Below are positions 7,378-17,266 of a stretch of 56,084 nucleotides of DNA, in pieces. The DNA is from Clostridiales bacterium (GTDB taxonomy: Bacteria > Bacillota > Clostridia > Christensenellales > CAG-314). The notes beneath the pieces were generated by a model that saw only the letters and a list, made by a program, of their open reading frames with translations, had not been told where the DNA came from and searched no databases. A program made the translations under genes and the position numbers. Position 1 is the stretch's first letter; every line of letters starts with the position of its first letter. The stretch spans positions 11,704 to 67,787 of the forward strand of contig DPQS01000008.1 of the NCBI GenBank assembly GCA_003537755.1, read 5' to 3'.

Positions 7378-8970
7378 ATGTCGCTAAACAAATTTGGCGC
7401 GCTTGTGTGTTGCGCAAGCAATGGCGTAATGAAACCGACAACGGTAAAAAAACTTGTCGATATATTGGAGAAAATCGGGTACAATTTACTGGAATTGTGC
7501 ATAGACGATCTGTATCGAATTGACGACGAGCCGTTTTTTGGGTACATGCGTGGCGGATACACACATGACGAAATTAAGGATTTAGACGCGTATTGTCGAT
7601 TGCACGGCGTGGAGTTGGTCCCATGTATACAAACGTTGTCGCATTTGGATAATTTGGTAAAACTGCCCGTGTACGCCGACATTGTCGATATTGACAACAT
7701 CATGTTGGTGGACGAGCCTAAAACATACGAGCTTATCGACAAAATGTTTGCATCCATCGCCGCCGATTTTACCACACGCAACGTAAATATCGGTTTTGAC
7801 GAGGCGCAACACGTGGGGCTTGGCAAGTATTTAGACAAGCACGGATACGTAGATAGGCACGAATTGTTGCTTCGTCATCTAAATAAAGTGGTGGAAATCG
7901 CCGCTAAATACGGCTTTAAGGTGCATATGTGGAGCGACATGTTTTACCGTTTGAGTAATCACGGCGAGTACAGTGTGCTTAATCCCGTGTTGCCGCAAAA
8001 GGTAATTGACGGAGTTCCCGACGTGGAGTTGTGCTACTGGGACTACTACAACACCGACGAAGCCATGTATGATGCGATGATGACATCGCACGAGCAATTT
8101 GGTAAGCCGTTGTGGTTTACGTGTGCGGCTTGGACAAGTCAGGGATTTTCCCCGCTCAACCATTACGCCATCAAAACTATCGTGCCGGCAATGAAGCAGG
8201 TGGCAAAACACGGCATCGAAAACGTGTTGGTTGCGTTGTGGGGTGACAACGGACACGATTGCAGTTACTTTTCCGCCTTGCCGGTGTTGTATGCGGCAAA
8301 ACAGTATGCCGAGGGAAATTTCGACGAAGAAAGCATAAAACAAGGATTTGCCGAGACTTTCGGTCTGAGTTACGATGACTTTATGTTGCTTGACGCGCCT
8401 AATGTGACGGGGGACAATGTCGACTACTCCAAACCTTACAGTAGTTGTAAAGCTTTGTTGTTTAGCGATCCGTTTTTAGGTTGGAATGACAATGCCGTCG
8501 CAAATACTTTTTTGCCCGACTACAAACAAATTGCCTTCGAAATTAGTTTGGCAGGCCGACGCAACAAGCGGTACAAATACTTATTTGACAATATGGTTGC
8601 GTTGTGTAACGCTCTTGCTCTTAAAGCGACATTGGGGGTGGATACTCGCAAGGCATATCGTGAAAATGACCGTAAAGCACTGTCTAAACTTCAAAAGAGG
8701 TACATTAAAACGGCAAAAGCGGTGCGTAAGTTTAAGGAAACATTACAAGCCGTGTGGTTTGCCGACAACAAACCATTCGGTTGGGAAATACATGAAATAC
8801 GTTTGGGCGGATTGATTTCGCGGTTAGAAAACTGTGCGGCGCGTATAAAGGACTACGTACAAGGAAAGGAAAACGCCATACAGGAATTGGACGTTGACGT
8901 GTTACCTTACGGCGCAAACAAAGTGGACTGTAACGTGTACAAAGCTCTTGTGAGCGTTTCGCAGTTGTGA
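7378..8970 (+). CDS. GH20-like intracellular beta-N-acetylhexosaminidase (GcnA-type)
   Basis: 530 residues from the ATG preceded by GAGGAAG; a TTG 21 bases upstream lacks a ribosome site. The N-terminal ~350 residues form a TIM barrel with GH20 landmarks: LVDILEKIGYNLLELCIDDL (residues ~22-45), FFGYMRGGYTHDEI, VELVPCIQTLSHL and NIGFDEAQHVG with the adjacent Asp-Glu pair near 141-142. In GH20 these residues orient the substrate acetamido group and donate the proton. Overall it looks like the short exo-glucosaminidase/GcnA branch that starts directly with the barrel. No signal peptide is present, so it acts in the cytosol on imported saccharides. It heads an operon with a GH112 phosphorylase and an ABC importer. 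Release of terminal HexNAc is likely; linkage is not determined. Confidence 0.82.
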   Translation: MSLNKFGALVCCASNGVMKPTTVKKLVDILEKIGYNLLELCIDDLYRIDDEPFFGYMRGGYTHDEIKDLDAYCRLHGVELVPCIQTLSHLDNLVKLPVYADIVDIDNIMLVDEPKTYELIDKMFASIAADFTTRNVNIGFDEAQHVGLGKYLDKHGYVDRHELLLRHLNKVVEIAAKYGFKVHMWSDMFYRLSNHGEYSVLNPVLPQKVIDGVPDVELCYWDYYNTDEAMYDAMMTSHEQFGKPLWFTCAAWTSQGFSPLNHYAIKTIVPAMKQVAKHGIENVLVALWGDNGHDCSYFSALPVLYAAKQYAEGNFDEESIKQGFAETFGLSYDDFMLLDAPNVTGDNVDYSKPYSSCKALLFSDPFLGWNDNAVANTFLPDYKQIAFEISLAGRRNKRYKYLFDNMVALCNALALKATLGVDTRKAYRENDRKALSKLQKRYIKTAKAVRKFKETLQAVWFADNKPFGWEIHEIRLGGLISRLENCAARIKDYVQGKENAIQELDVDVLPYGANKVDCNVYKALVSVSQL

Positions 8971-9020
8971 GTGACGGAAAATTCGATCGGTCTTTTGAAA
9001 ACAATGGAAGAAAGCGTAAT

Positions 9021-11180
9021 ATGAAAAAAGGAAGAGTAACAATACCTACCGACGAAAACTTTGTCGAAGGCACAAAAAAGATTGCCGAACTGTGGGGCGC
9101 AGACGCCGTGCGCGATTGTGACGGTACCCGACTGCCCGACAACGCAGCCGACCTTGCCGAAAAAGTGTACAACACCTATTTTATCGTTCGCGGCGACAAC
9201 GAGTGGGGACGGGCGCATCCCGAGGAAGCCCATCGCACGTTCTTGTTGTCGGAGAGGGTGACGGCATTCGGTAACGAAGTGACCGTCGATCCGATGGCAG
9301 ACTACTTTGCCGAGCAGATTTGCCCCGACGTAGAACAAGTGAAGCGTTGGCAGGTTTACGACCGTACAGTAGAGACGATACACACCGATTGGGTGCTTAA
9401 CGACGACAATACGGTGACGATACGTAACGCAACGCCCTACCACGAGTACACGGTAACTTTTATGGCGCGTTTGATTTGGCACCCCGTACAAATATACAAT
9501 TACCTTACCAACAATTGGACTTGCGAAAAGCAGTTGATGTACGATCCGTCCTATCCGTGTACGAAAGGATATATTACTAAGTTCATGCAAGACTGGTGCG
9601 ACGCTCACCCCGAAACAAACGTTGTGCGTTTTACCACGTTTTTGTACCAATTTACGTTGATATTCAACAAGCAAGGCAAGGAAAAGTACGTCGATTGGTT
9701 CGGTTATACTTTGGCGGCTTCCCCTGTATTGTTAGATGAGTTTAGAGCGGAATACGGTTACGAATTGACAGCTGAAGACATTGTAGACGGCGGTTGTTAC
9801 AACAATCCGTTTCGCGTGCCTACCAAAAAGTTTTTGGACTACATGGATTTTGTTTGTCGCAAAGTTACGGAAACGGTACGTAAACTTACCGACATAGTAC
9901 ATGCAAACGGAAAGCAAGCAATGATGTTTCTCGGCGACGATTGGATCGGCGCCGAGCCATACGGAAAATACTTTGCCGATATGAATCTCGACGCGGTTGT
10001 AGGCAGCATAGGCGGAGGAGTTACCGAACGCATGCTTGCCGAGATACCGTCGGTCAAATATCGCGAGGGGCGTTTCTTGCCGTATTTCTTTCCCGATACG
10101 TTTTTTGACGGAAACGAGGACTGTGCAGTTGCCGAACTTGACAAAAATTGGATTACGGCACGTAGAGCTATGTTGCGTTGTCCGCTGGACAGGATGGGTT
10201 TCGGCGGTTACTTGTCGCTTGCCGCCAAGTTTCCGAAATTTGTCAGTCGCGTGGTGGAGCTTTGCGATGAGTTTCGCACAATTTGCGACGCGGCAGGTAA
10301 GCAAAAACCTTTTGCCGCAATTACCGTTGCCGTACTCAATTGTTGGGGCTCTTTGCGCAGTTGGCAAAGTCACATGGTTGCGCACGAGTTGTGGTACCAA
10401 CAAATATATTCCTATCAGGGCGTGTTGGAAAGTCTGTCGGGACAAGCGGTCAATGTAAAATTTATTTCTTTCGACGACGTAGTGAACGGTATCGACGAAA
10501 GTATCGATGTTATTGTCAACGTCGGTGCGGAAAATACCGCATATAGCGGCGGTAAGGAATGGGACAATCCCGTTGTGGCGGAAACAATCCGCAAATGGGT
10601 TGCCGACGGTCACGGCTTTGTCGGTATAGGCGAACCGACCGCATACCAAAAGGACGGACGTTGTTTCGTGCTTGCCGATGTATTGGGCGTAGATAAGGAA
10701 AAAGGGTTTACGCTAAGTGTCGACAAGTATAATATAGAAATTAAGCCGAGTATCATTACACAAGACGTAAAAGGCGAAATCGACTACGGCGAAGATACTA
10801 AAAACATTTATGCTCTTGACGGAACAAGCGTTGCGGATATAACTTTGTCCGACCGTTTTTCGCGCAATGTGAACATCGGAGAGGTAAAAATCGCCTCCAA
10901 TGACTACGGCAAAGGGCGAGGAGTTTATATTGCGGGCTTACCGTACAGCGCACAAAACGCAAGATTGCTTTATCGAGCATTGTATTTTGCGGCGCACAAG
11001 GAAAAGGATATGTACAGAGCGTTTAGTTCCAATCCTCTTACCGAATGCACGTATTATCCCGAAAGCGGCAAATATGCAATCGTCAATAATTCCGACAGCG
11101 AGCAAACAACCGTGTTCTACGATGTCGACGGAGTAAGTAGGCAACTTGTCGTACCGTCGGCAAGTATACTGTGGCTGTAA
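9021..11180 (+). CDS. GH112 galactosyl-N-acetylhexosamine (galacto-/lacto-N-biose) phosphorylase
   Basis: 719 residues from the ATG that begins MKKGRVTIPTDENF, preceded by GGAAG. GH112 members split beta-galactosides with phosphate, releasing galactose 1-phosphate. The N-terminal signature (GRVTIPTDENFVEGTKKIAE, then WGADAVRDCDGTRLP), the barrel segment with FLGDDWIGAEPY near residue 305 carrying the expected catalytic aspartate, and the C-terminal Rossmann-like and beta domains are all present at about the usual length (~720). There is no signal peptide, so it is cytosolic. The likely substrate is Gal-beta-1,3-HexNAc from mucin or milk-type glycans, given GH20 and GH123 neighbours. GH112 also contains galactosyl-rhamnose phosphorylases, which the GH78-like gene downstream keeps possible. 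The gap to the importer genes is about 110 bases. Confidence 0.9.
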   Translation: MKKGRVTIPTDENFVEGTKKIAELWGADAVRDCDGTRLPDNAADLAEKVYNTYFIVRGDNEWGRAHPEEAHRTFLLSERVTAFGNEVTVDPMADYFAEQICPDVEQVKRWQVYDRTVETIHTDWVLNDDNTVTIRNATPYHEYTVTFMARLIWHPVQIYNYLTNNWTCEKQLMYDPSYPCTKGYITKFMQDWCDAHPETNVVRFTTFLYQFTLIFNKQGKEKYVDWFGYTLAASPVLLDEFRAEYGYELTAEDIVDGGCYNNPFRVPTKKFLDYMDFVCRKVTETVRKLTDIVHANGKQAMMFLGDDWIGAEPYGKYFADMNLDAVVGSIGGGVTERMLAEIPSVKYREGRFLPYFFPDTFFDGNEDCAVAELDKNWITARRAMLRCPLDRMGFGGYLSLAAKFPKFVSRVVELCDEFRTICDAAGKQKPFAAITVAVLNCWGSLRSWQSHMVAHELWYQQIYSYQGVLESLSGQAVNVKFISFDDVVNGIDESIDVIVNVGAENTAYSGGKEWDNPVVAETIRKWVADGHGFVGIGEPTAYQKDGRCFVLADVLGVDKEKGFTLSVDKYNIEIKPSIITQDVKGEIDYGEDTKNIYALDGTSVADITLSDRFSRNVNIGEVKIASNDYGKGRGVYIAGLPYSAQNARLLYRALYFAAHKEKDMYRAFSSNPLTECTYYPESGKYAIVNNSDSEQTTVFYDVDGVSRQLVVPSASILWL

Positions 11181-11289
11181 TTCGTAAGAAGTATATGTTG
11201 CAGTTTACGCTATTTAACAAGCGAAAGTGACACAAATGAGGGTACAAGTAGTATCCTGTTCCTATTAGGTAAACGGGGAGGTTTTTCAA

Positions 11290-12219
11290 TTGAAATTTAA
11301 TAATGTCGACAACCCGAAACGCAAAAAGATTTTTCGCAGACGATTTTTCATCTTCTGCTTTTTGGCGTTTCCGGTGATTAACTTCCTTATCTTTTACGTG
11401 TACGTCAACTTCGACGCGTTCTTCATGGCTTTTCAACGCCCCGTGACGGGACAAGGATTCGGCGCGACGGTGTGGAGTATGGAAAACTTCAAAACGATAT
11501 TTCGCCTGCTGAGTTTTTCCGAAGACGGCATATTGTGGCAAGCGTTTCTCAATACGGTGTTGTTCTTCCTCGCCGGTATGTTGGTGGGGCTTCCGTTGTC
11601 CATATTGATGAGTTACTTTATCTACAAAAAGATACAAGGTTACAAACTGTTTCGATTTGTCACGTATCTACCCAACATTATTACCAGTTCGGCATTGGTA
11701 ATATTGTTCAAAAACGCCGTCGGTCCCGGTGGTCCGATAGATGCGATCATCACCCAAGCGGGTGGCGAATACATTGATCCGTTGACGGTAAACGAAACGG
11801 CGATTTGGATGATAATCTTCTACTCTGTCAGCTTTGGATTCGGCACAAACCTGATTGTACTAAACGGCGCAATGAGCGGCATCAACAAGGAAATGTTGGA
11901 GGCTGCCGAAATAGATGGTTGCAATTGGTTTAAGGAATTGATTTATATCATTATTCCTTCGGTATGGCCGACAATCAGTACGATAGTGGTACTTGCAACG
12001 GCAGGATTTCTCGGAGCGACGGGACCTATACTTGCCTTTACCAAGGGTACAAACGGCACAATGACTTTGGCTTTTTACATTTACCAACTTGTCAGCGGCG
12101 CAGGTACGGGACAACAGGACGTGTATCTTGCTTCGGCTGTCGGAGTAATCATGACGGTGATTTCCTTCCCGTTGGCATTACTTGTACGTAAGCTGGTGTA
12201 CGGAAAGGAGGAGGCGTAG
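11290..12219 (+). CDS. Sugar ABC transporter permease (MalF/UgpA-type)
   Basis: 309 residues starting at a TTG 8 bases after GGGGAGG; there is no nearby ATG of better quality. About six membrane helices are visible, with the first following a basic N-terminus (NPKRKKIFRRRF). The EAA loop that contacts the ATPase is present near residue 200 (EMLEAAEIDGCNWFKELIYI). It forms the importer with the next permease and the lipoprotein after it. No ATP-binding subunit is in the window, so a shared MsmK-type ATPase encoded elsewhere is expected. Co-location with GH20 and GH112 suggests a di- or oligosaccharide containing Gal and HexNAc. Confidence 0.9.
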   Translation: MKFNNVDNPKRKKIFRRRFFIFCFLAFPVINFLIFYVYVNFDAFFMAFQRPVTGQGFGATVWSMENFKTIFRLLSFSEDGILWQAFLNTVLFFLAGMLVGLPLSILMSYFIYKKIQGYKLFRFVTYLPNIITSSALVILFKNAVGPGGPIDAIITQAGGEYIDPLTVNETAIWMIIFYSVSFGFGTNLIVLNGAMSGINKEMLEAAEIDGCNWFKELIYIIIPSVWPTISTIVVLATAGFLGATGPILAFTKGTNGTMTLAFYIYQLVSGAGTGQQDVYLASAVGVIMTVISFPLALLVRKLVYGKEEA

Positions 12220-12220
12220 T

Positions 12221-13120
12221 ATGATTAACGCAAATCTGACTCTTTCAAAAAGAAAAAAGTCCGTGTCACGTAACGTCGTATTTACAATAGCTTTTGTACT
12301 GTTGCTGTTGTACACGCTGTACGTATTGTTTTTCTTCGTTTTTGCGTTTGTGTGCGCAACTAAAACGGACAACAGTCGGTACACGCAGGACAAAATAAAC
12401 GACAGACTGTTTAGTTTCGACGGTGGATTTAATCTAAAAAATTTCATTACGGCGTTTGACCAGTTGGAAACGGTCGTGCAAGACTGTTCCTTCGGCAATA
12501 TGTTGTGGAATTCCGTTTGGCGTACCGTCACAAGCTCGGTGCTGTCCATTATGGCAAGTAGCATGGTGTGCTACATTTTGGTGTTTTACCGAAGCAAAAT
12601 GACAAAGTTCGTTTACAACCTCGGTTTGTTTGTGTCGGTTTTACCTGTGTACGGTTCGGCAGGCTCGTCCTACCGATTGTTGTACAACTTGGGACTAATC
12701 AACAATCCGCTAAACATGTTTTTGAGTGTTACGCTGTACGGCGGTTACTTCTTTTACATGTACGCGTTTTTCAAATCGCTCAGTTGGGAGTACGCCGAGG
12801 CTGCATTCGTAGACGGTGCAGGGCACTTTGCGGTGTTTTTCAAAATCATGTTTCCAATGGCGCTTCCGAGCGTGTCGGCGTTGTTTATCATGTCATTTAT
12901 CGCCGGCTGGAACGATTACGAAAGTACCTTGCTACATATGAACAAGTACCCGAATCTTGCCTACGGCGTGTACGCATTCAGCGAAAACCAAAAATACGTG
13001 GCAAATATGCCGGGATTGTTCGCAGGTGTGTTGATTACGCTGATACCCGTGTTGATACTGTTTTTCATATTCCAAAATACGATTATGGAAAAGGTGCATT
13101 TAGGCGGATTGAAAGGATAG
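12221..13120 (+). CDS. Sugar ABC transporter permease (MalG-type)
   Basis: 299 residues from the ATG after AAGGAGGAGGCGTAGT, which overlaps the end of the upstream permease closely; an in-frame ATG 39 bases earlier lies inside that gene and is unlikely. Six helices are visible. The EAA loop reads EYAEAAFVDGAGHFAVFFKI, followed by MFPMALPSVSALF. The protein ends in the typical C-terminal segment IMEKVHLGGLKG. It partners the preceding permease. Confidence 0.9.
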   Translation: MINANLTLSKRKKSVSRNVVFTIAFVLLLLYTLYVLFFFVFAFVCATKTDNSRYTQDKINDRLFSFDGGFNLKNFITAFDQLETVVQDCSFGNMLWNSVWRTVTSSVLSIMASSMVCYILVFYRSKMTKFVYNLGLFVSVLPVYGSAGSSYRLLYNLGLINNPLNMFLSVTLYGGYFFYMYAFFKSLSWEYAEAAFVDGAGHFAVFFKIMFPMALPSVSALFIMSFIAGWNDYESTLLHMNKYPNLAYGVYAFSENQKYVANMPGLFAGVLITLIPVLILFFIFQNTIMEKVHLGGLKG

Positions 13121-13198
13121 ACTGTAACTAAAAATCGCATACGTATCAAAAAAATTGTAACAAAAACAAAGTATTTTTGCTCTTTGGGAGGACTTATT

Positions 13199-14779
13199 AT
13201 GAAGAAGATCGTAGCAATAACGGCGTTGTTGCTTGTGGCGGTACTCGCTCTCGGTTCATTTGCCGCATGTGACCAAAAACCCGACGAAAACACTCTTACT
13301 ATCGAAGCGGTCAATCTCGGTTTCGGCTTGGATTGGTTGTATGCATTAGGGAATGCTTACTCTGCCAAGCATCCGGAGATTAAAGTAGACATCCAGCCCT
13401 TTGTGGGACAAGTCGGCAACGACACGATTAACGGTCACAGCGAGGCGACGGCGGGTTACACCGATATTTTCGTGTTTCGTCCTACAAATTACCATTTCAA
13501 CGCTTACCAAGGTGCGGTCAATACGTCCAAGGGTAAAATCGATTGTCTTTACGCCGATCTTACCGACATTTACACTTCCCCGTACGAAGACGGCTCTACA
13601 ATGAAAAGTAAAATGGATGCCAAGGTGGCGAAGTTCCTCCAAGTAAACGGCAAGTACTACGGCGTAAACTGGGTGGATGACTTTATGGGTATTGTTCGCA
13701 ACAAAGACGCTTGGACGAAACTCGGTTTGACGGACAATGACATTCCCGTGACTACCGACGAGATGTTTTCGTTGTGTGACAAAATTCTTGCCAAAAACCA
13801 AGGTATAGCTCCCTTTATTTACAGCAAAACGGAGGAGTACTACACATCGATTTGGGACATTTGGATGGCTCAATACGAGGGTGAGGAGAAAATGGGCTAT
13901 TTTATTCGCGGTCTCAATCCAATGGGTGAAGCCGACGAAAATTTGTACAGTTTTACAGGTCAAAAAATCGCGTTGGATATGGTAAATAGACTACTTGAAA
14001 AAAACAACAAAAAGTACAAATACCAACACGAAAACAGCGATTCTCTGACATTCACCGACATGCAAAGTTATTTCCTCGAAGGGCAAGCGGCGCTGTGCGT
14101 CAACGGCAGTTGGTTGGAAATAGAAATGAACAAGAGTTTGGCCGGCAAGAAAAACTACAACATAGATTACATCCGTATGCCTGTCGTCAGCGATTTGATT
14201 AAGATCCCCGTTGTCAAAGACGGCGGCGTCAATACCGACGAAAAACTTGCCGAAGTAATCCGCTACGTCGACGCTACGGACAGCGGTGACCAATCGGCAG
14301 TTAAGCCCGAAGGCGTAAGCGAGGAAGCTATTGCTCGTGTACGTGAGGCAAGACATTTTTCCTACACGCGCGGCGGAACCGATCACACGATGGTTGTTGC
14401 CGGCTGGTCGGAAAAAATCGCTTCGGCAAAAGATTTTATCAAATTTATGTATTCCGACGAAGGAATGAAGGTGTACTACAATGCACAGGGCGGCATGACT
14501 TTGCCCGCCAAACTTACAAGTGGCAATTACGACGCATTGCAACTTAGTACATTTACGCAATCGGTAGTGGACGCCATGAAATCGGCGTACTACTCCGAAT
14601 TGTGCTTTGCAAAATCCGCCAAAGTTTATTGTTTGGGCGGTGTAAGTTTCAACTTTACCAACGGCAGCGGTAATTTCGTCAACGAAATGCTTGCGGGTAA
14701 GACCCCCGATACGATCATCAACGCTAACAAAACATATCTCAAACAAAACTGGACGACGATTGCCAACAAGTGTAAGTAA
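13199..14779 (+). CDS. Solute-binding lipoprotein of the first sugar ABC importer
   Basis: 526 residues from the ATG after TTTGGGAGGA. A lipobox SFAAC places the lipid-attached cysteine at residue 24, so the protein is tethered outside the cell. The fold is family-1-like: residues ~31-60 (TIEAVNLGFGLDWLYALGNA), then NGKYYGVNWVDDFMGIVRNK near 155, and the late GWSEKIASAKDFIKFM segment typical of the hinge-proximal helix. It is larger than most family-1 proteins (~430), suiting a bulky ligand. It follows its two permeases. An ATACGTAT palindrome lies in the 78-base gap before it, so its transcript may be partly independent. The ligand is inferred only from the neighbouring GH20 and GH112 genes. 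Confidence 0.88.
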   Translation: MKKIVAITALLLVAVLALGSFAACDQKPDENTLTIEAVNLGFGLDWLYALGNAYSAKHPEIKVDIQPFVGQVGNDTINGHSEATAGYTDIFVFRPTNYHFNAYQGAVNTSKGKIDCLYADLTDIYTSPYEDGSTMKSKMDAKVAKFLQVNGKYYGVNWVDDFMGIVRNKDAWTKLGLTDNDIPVTTDEMFSLCDKILAKNQGIAPFIYSKTEEYYTSIWDIWMAQYEGEEKMGYFIRGLNPMGEADENLYSFTGQKIALDMVNRLLEKNNKKYKYQHENSDSLTFTDMQSYFLEGQAALCVNGSWLEIEMNKSLAGKKNYNIDYIRMPVVSDLIKIPVVKDGGVNTDEKLAEVIRYVDATDSGDQSAVKPEGVSEEAIARVREARHFSYTRGGTDHTMVVAGWSEKIASAKDFIKFMYSDEGMKVYYNAQGGMTLPAKLTSGNYDALQLSTFTQSVVDAMKSAYYSELCFAKSAKVYCLGGVSFNFTNGSGNFVNEMLAGKTPDTIINANKTYLKQNWTTIANKCK

Positions 14780-14835
14780 GGCATACGTAAGCGAGGCGTG
14801 CCGCGGCAGGGCGTTTCAACAGTGAGGATTTATCA

Positions 14836-17256
14836 ATGAAAAATAAAGTTTTTGCCATTTTGGCGGTAGTTGTATTATGCTTGGGCGCGCTTTGCGCATG
14901 CGTGCCGAAGGACGACCGAGTACCGTACGAAGTGTGGAGTACTTACAACACCGTGAAAGTAATCGGGCAAACTTACAAAAACGACACTTATGACAAACTT
15001 TCGCCTAATTTAAGCGTGCAAATGATGCGTGGTGAGTACGAGGGCGCGCAACTGATTGTCACGTTCAACAAGGGAAGTGGCAAGGTTACGCTGACCAAGG
15101 GCGAATTATCCGACGAAAAAGGCAATAAAATCCCCGACGAAGCAGTGTCGGTGTACAGACAGATGTACACGCAAATCGACCGCAACTACAACGGAGGAAC
15201 AACCTTTGTCGCGGGAGATAAAATCCCCGATATGCTTTTACCGGAGGAAACCGCGGTTACTTACGGCAAGGACGGCTACACAGCGGACACAAACCAAGCG
15301 TTTACGGTGGAAATTTGCTCGGACAATCTCGCAAGCGGTGTGTACAGCGGCAACTTTGTACTGACGGTGGACGGCGAACAAACGCTTGTACCCGTTTCCG
15401 TTACGGTGTGGGACATCAAACTTGACGGCAAAAGCGAATTTATGTCGAGTTTCCTCATCTACCGCGAATATATGGCTTACGGCGAGTACCGCAACGACAA
15501 GCAAATTACCGACAATTACGTGGAGTTTTTGACGAGATACAACGTGGATAGTTACGTCGTGCGTGACAACCACGAAGCCGAGCGTTTTAGCGAAAGCCTA
15601 CAAAATTACGTCGACAACAAACGGGTAACGAGCATTGTAATTCCCGTGGATTTTCAACTGAATTACGTTGCAAGCAAGGGAAATGTGCAGTTTGACGAAG
15701 CATTGAGATATATTACCGAACTTGCCTTGGCAAGTACCGACGACAATTGTCTTGTCGAACACGCCTATTTTTACCCGTCAACCTACGACGAGGCGGACAT
15801 TTTCCCCGAGCGCGTTGCTAAATCAAAAGAGTTTTTCGCCGAAGGCGGATTGTATTTTCAAACTCTCGACGCGGCAGTGGAAATGCTTCAAAACAACGAA
15901 ACTTACATGCAAAAGTCGGAGACTCTGCGTGTTCGCGTCGAACAAGCGATACGCAATATACCTGCAGTGTTTACCAATGTAAAATACGTTGCCGAGTGGG
16001 TGTCCGACTTAACCGACGCAACCTTTTGCCCTTACGTGAGTGTATTTGACAATTACGCTACGCTACAACGCTACCAGGATCAATCGGCAGGCGTCAACGG
16101 CAATTTGTGGACATACACTTGCAACGCCACAAACTATCCCTATCCTACCTTGGATATCGACGACGTAACACTCGGTATACGCGTAAACGGTTGGTTTAAC
16201 AAAGCCTACGGTATCAACGGATATTTGTATTGGTCGGTAAACAAGTATCACTCCAACTTTGAAGATCGTCCCAATGCGCATGTCAATCCATACGACGACG
16301 CCTATCGAGGCGGACATAGTAACGGTGACGGTTGGTTGTTGTACCCGGGCACATATTACGACAGCGAATATCCATTTGCCACACTTCGCTTGACGGCTTA
16401 CCGTGACGGTGTAGATGACTACAATATGCTGACCGTTTACCAACGTAAGATAGACCGACTTGCTCAGAAATACGGAGTGGATGTCAATTTTTCTGACTAC
16501 GTAAACGACCTTTACGACGGCTTGTTTAAAGGTACGGTGGTGTACGAAAATGCAGACAAATTACTGTACGACGCTCGCGAGACGCTGGCGCAACGTATAC
16601 TTGCGCTTAACAACTCCGACAACTTGCTTGTTTCGAGTATTCGGCAAGACGACAAAACAACGATGAACGTTTATTCTACGGCAACTAACGTCAAGATTGA
16701 CGGTAAAAATGTCGTTGGTACCGCTTGCGGCGAAGGTTACTTGTACACCGCAAGTTGCGGAAAGGAAAAGCATACGTTTGAAATTGACACGGGTGTACGC
16801 AAAGTAAACTACGACGTGGCTGCGCACGTTACGTTACTAAGTACTTCGGCAAAACTTTCCGAAGGCAGTAATTACGACAAGGCAACGAACGTATTTACGA
16901 TAAAGTCGATTGACGGCGAACTGAAAGACTTGTATCGTCCGTATATAAGACTTGCTGTAGACAACGTAAAGCGCGCAACCAAAATGTACTTTAATTACGC
17001 AAACTTCTCCGATGAGGAAACGGAAATTCGCATACGTATTAAAAATTCCGACGGAACAAACGTCGAAGTAAGCACCAATTACTGCGCAGGAAACTCTTCA
17101 CGAAAAGTGGAAATCACCCTTGCCGACGATATAGATTGGAGTATTGCGGCCTACGTGGAAATCAGTTTCGACAACGTTGTGTTGCATGACGGCGAGTACG
17201 TGCTTGCACCCGACCGACATATTACGCTGTCCGACCTGTGGTTGGACGTGATGTAG
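14836..17256 (+). CDS. GH123/DUF4091-type surface lipoprotein, probable beta-N-acetylgalactosaminidase
   Basis: 806 residues with lipobox ALCAC (cysteine 22). An N-terminal beta-sandwich (residues ~30-200) is followed by a barrel with an Asp-Glu pair near 318-319 (STYDEADIFPE). This is where GH123 enzymes carry their acid pair, although the usual Pro after DE is Ala here. The DUF4091 hallmark is clear: INGYLYWSVNKY, then GDGWLLYPG, then FATLRLTAYRDGVDDYNML near residues 450-535. A C-terminal beta-domain (about 600-806) ends the protein and may bind carbohydrate. Known GH123 enzymes remove GalNAc from glycosphingolipids or mucin-like chains using a substrate-assisted mechanism. Location on the cell surface, in an operon with GH20, GH112 and an importer, supports processing of host-type glycans before uptake. 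Confidence 0.78.
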   Translation: MKNKVFAILAVVVLCLGALCACVPKDDRVPYEVWSTYNTVKVIGQTYKNDTYDKLSPNLSVQMMRGEYEGAQLIVTFNKGSGKVTLTKGELSDEKGNKIPDEAVSVYRQMYTQIDRNYNGGTTFVAGDKIPDMLLPEETAVTYGKDGYTADTNQAFTVEICSDNLASGVYSGNFVLTVDGEQTLVPVSVTVWDIKLDGKSEFMSSFLIYREYMAYGEYRNDKQITDNYVEFLTRYNVDSYVVRDNHEAERFSESLQNYVDNKRVTSIVIPVDFQLNYVASKGNVQFDEALRYITELALASTDDNCLVEHAYFYPSTYDEADIFPERVAKSKEFFAEGGLYFQTLDAAVEMLQNNETYMQKSETLRVRVEQAIRNIPAVFTNVKYVAEWVSDLTDATFCPYVSVFDNYATLQRYQDQSAGVNGNLWTYTCNATNYPYPTLDIDDVTLGIRVNGWFNKAYGINGYLYWSVNKYHSNFEDRPNAHVNPYDDAYRGGHSNGDGWLLYPGTYYDSEYPFATLRLTAYRDGVDDYNMLTVYQRKIDRLAQKYGVDVNFSDYVNDLYDGLFKGTVVYENADKLLYDARETLAQRILALNNSDNLLVSSIRQDDKTTMNVYSTATNVKIDGKNVVGTACGEGYLYTASCGKEKHTFEIDTGVRKVNYDVAAHVTLLSTSAKLSEGSNYDKATNVFTIKSIDGELKDLYRPYIRLAVDNVKRATKMYFNYANFSDEETEIRIRIKNSDGTNVEVSTNYCAGNSSRKVEITLADDIDWSIAAYVEISFDNVVLHDGEYVLAPDRHITLSDLWLDVM

Positions 17257-17266
17257 GAGGTGCGAA

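Noticed and set aside
9732..10649. 305-codon minus-strand open frame over GH112
   Set aside because: Shadow without ribosome site; GH112 continues uninterrupted on the + strand.
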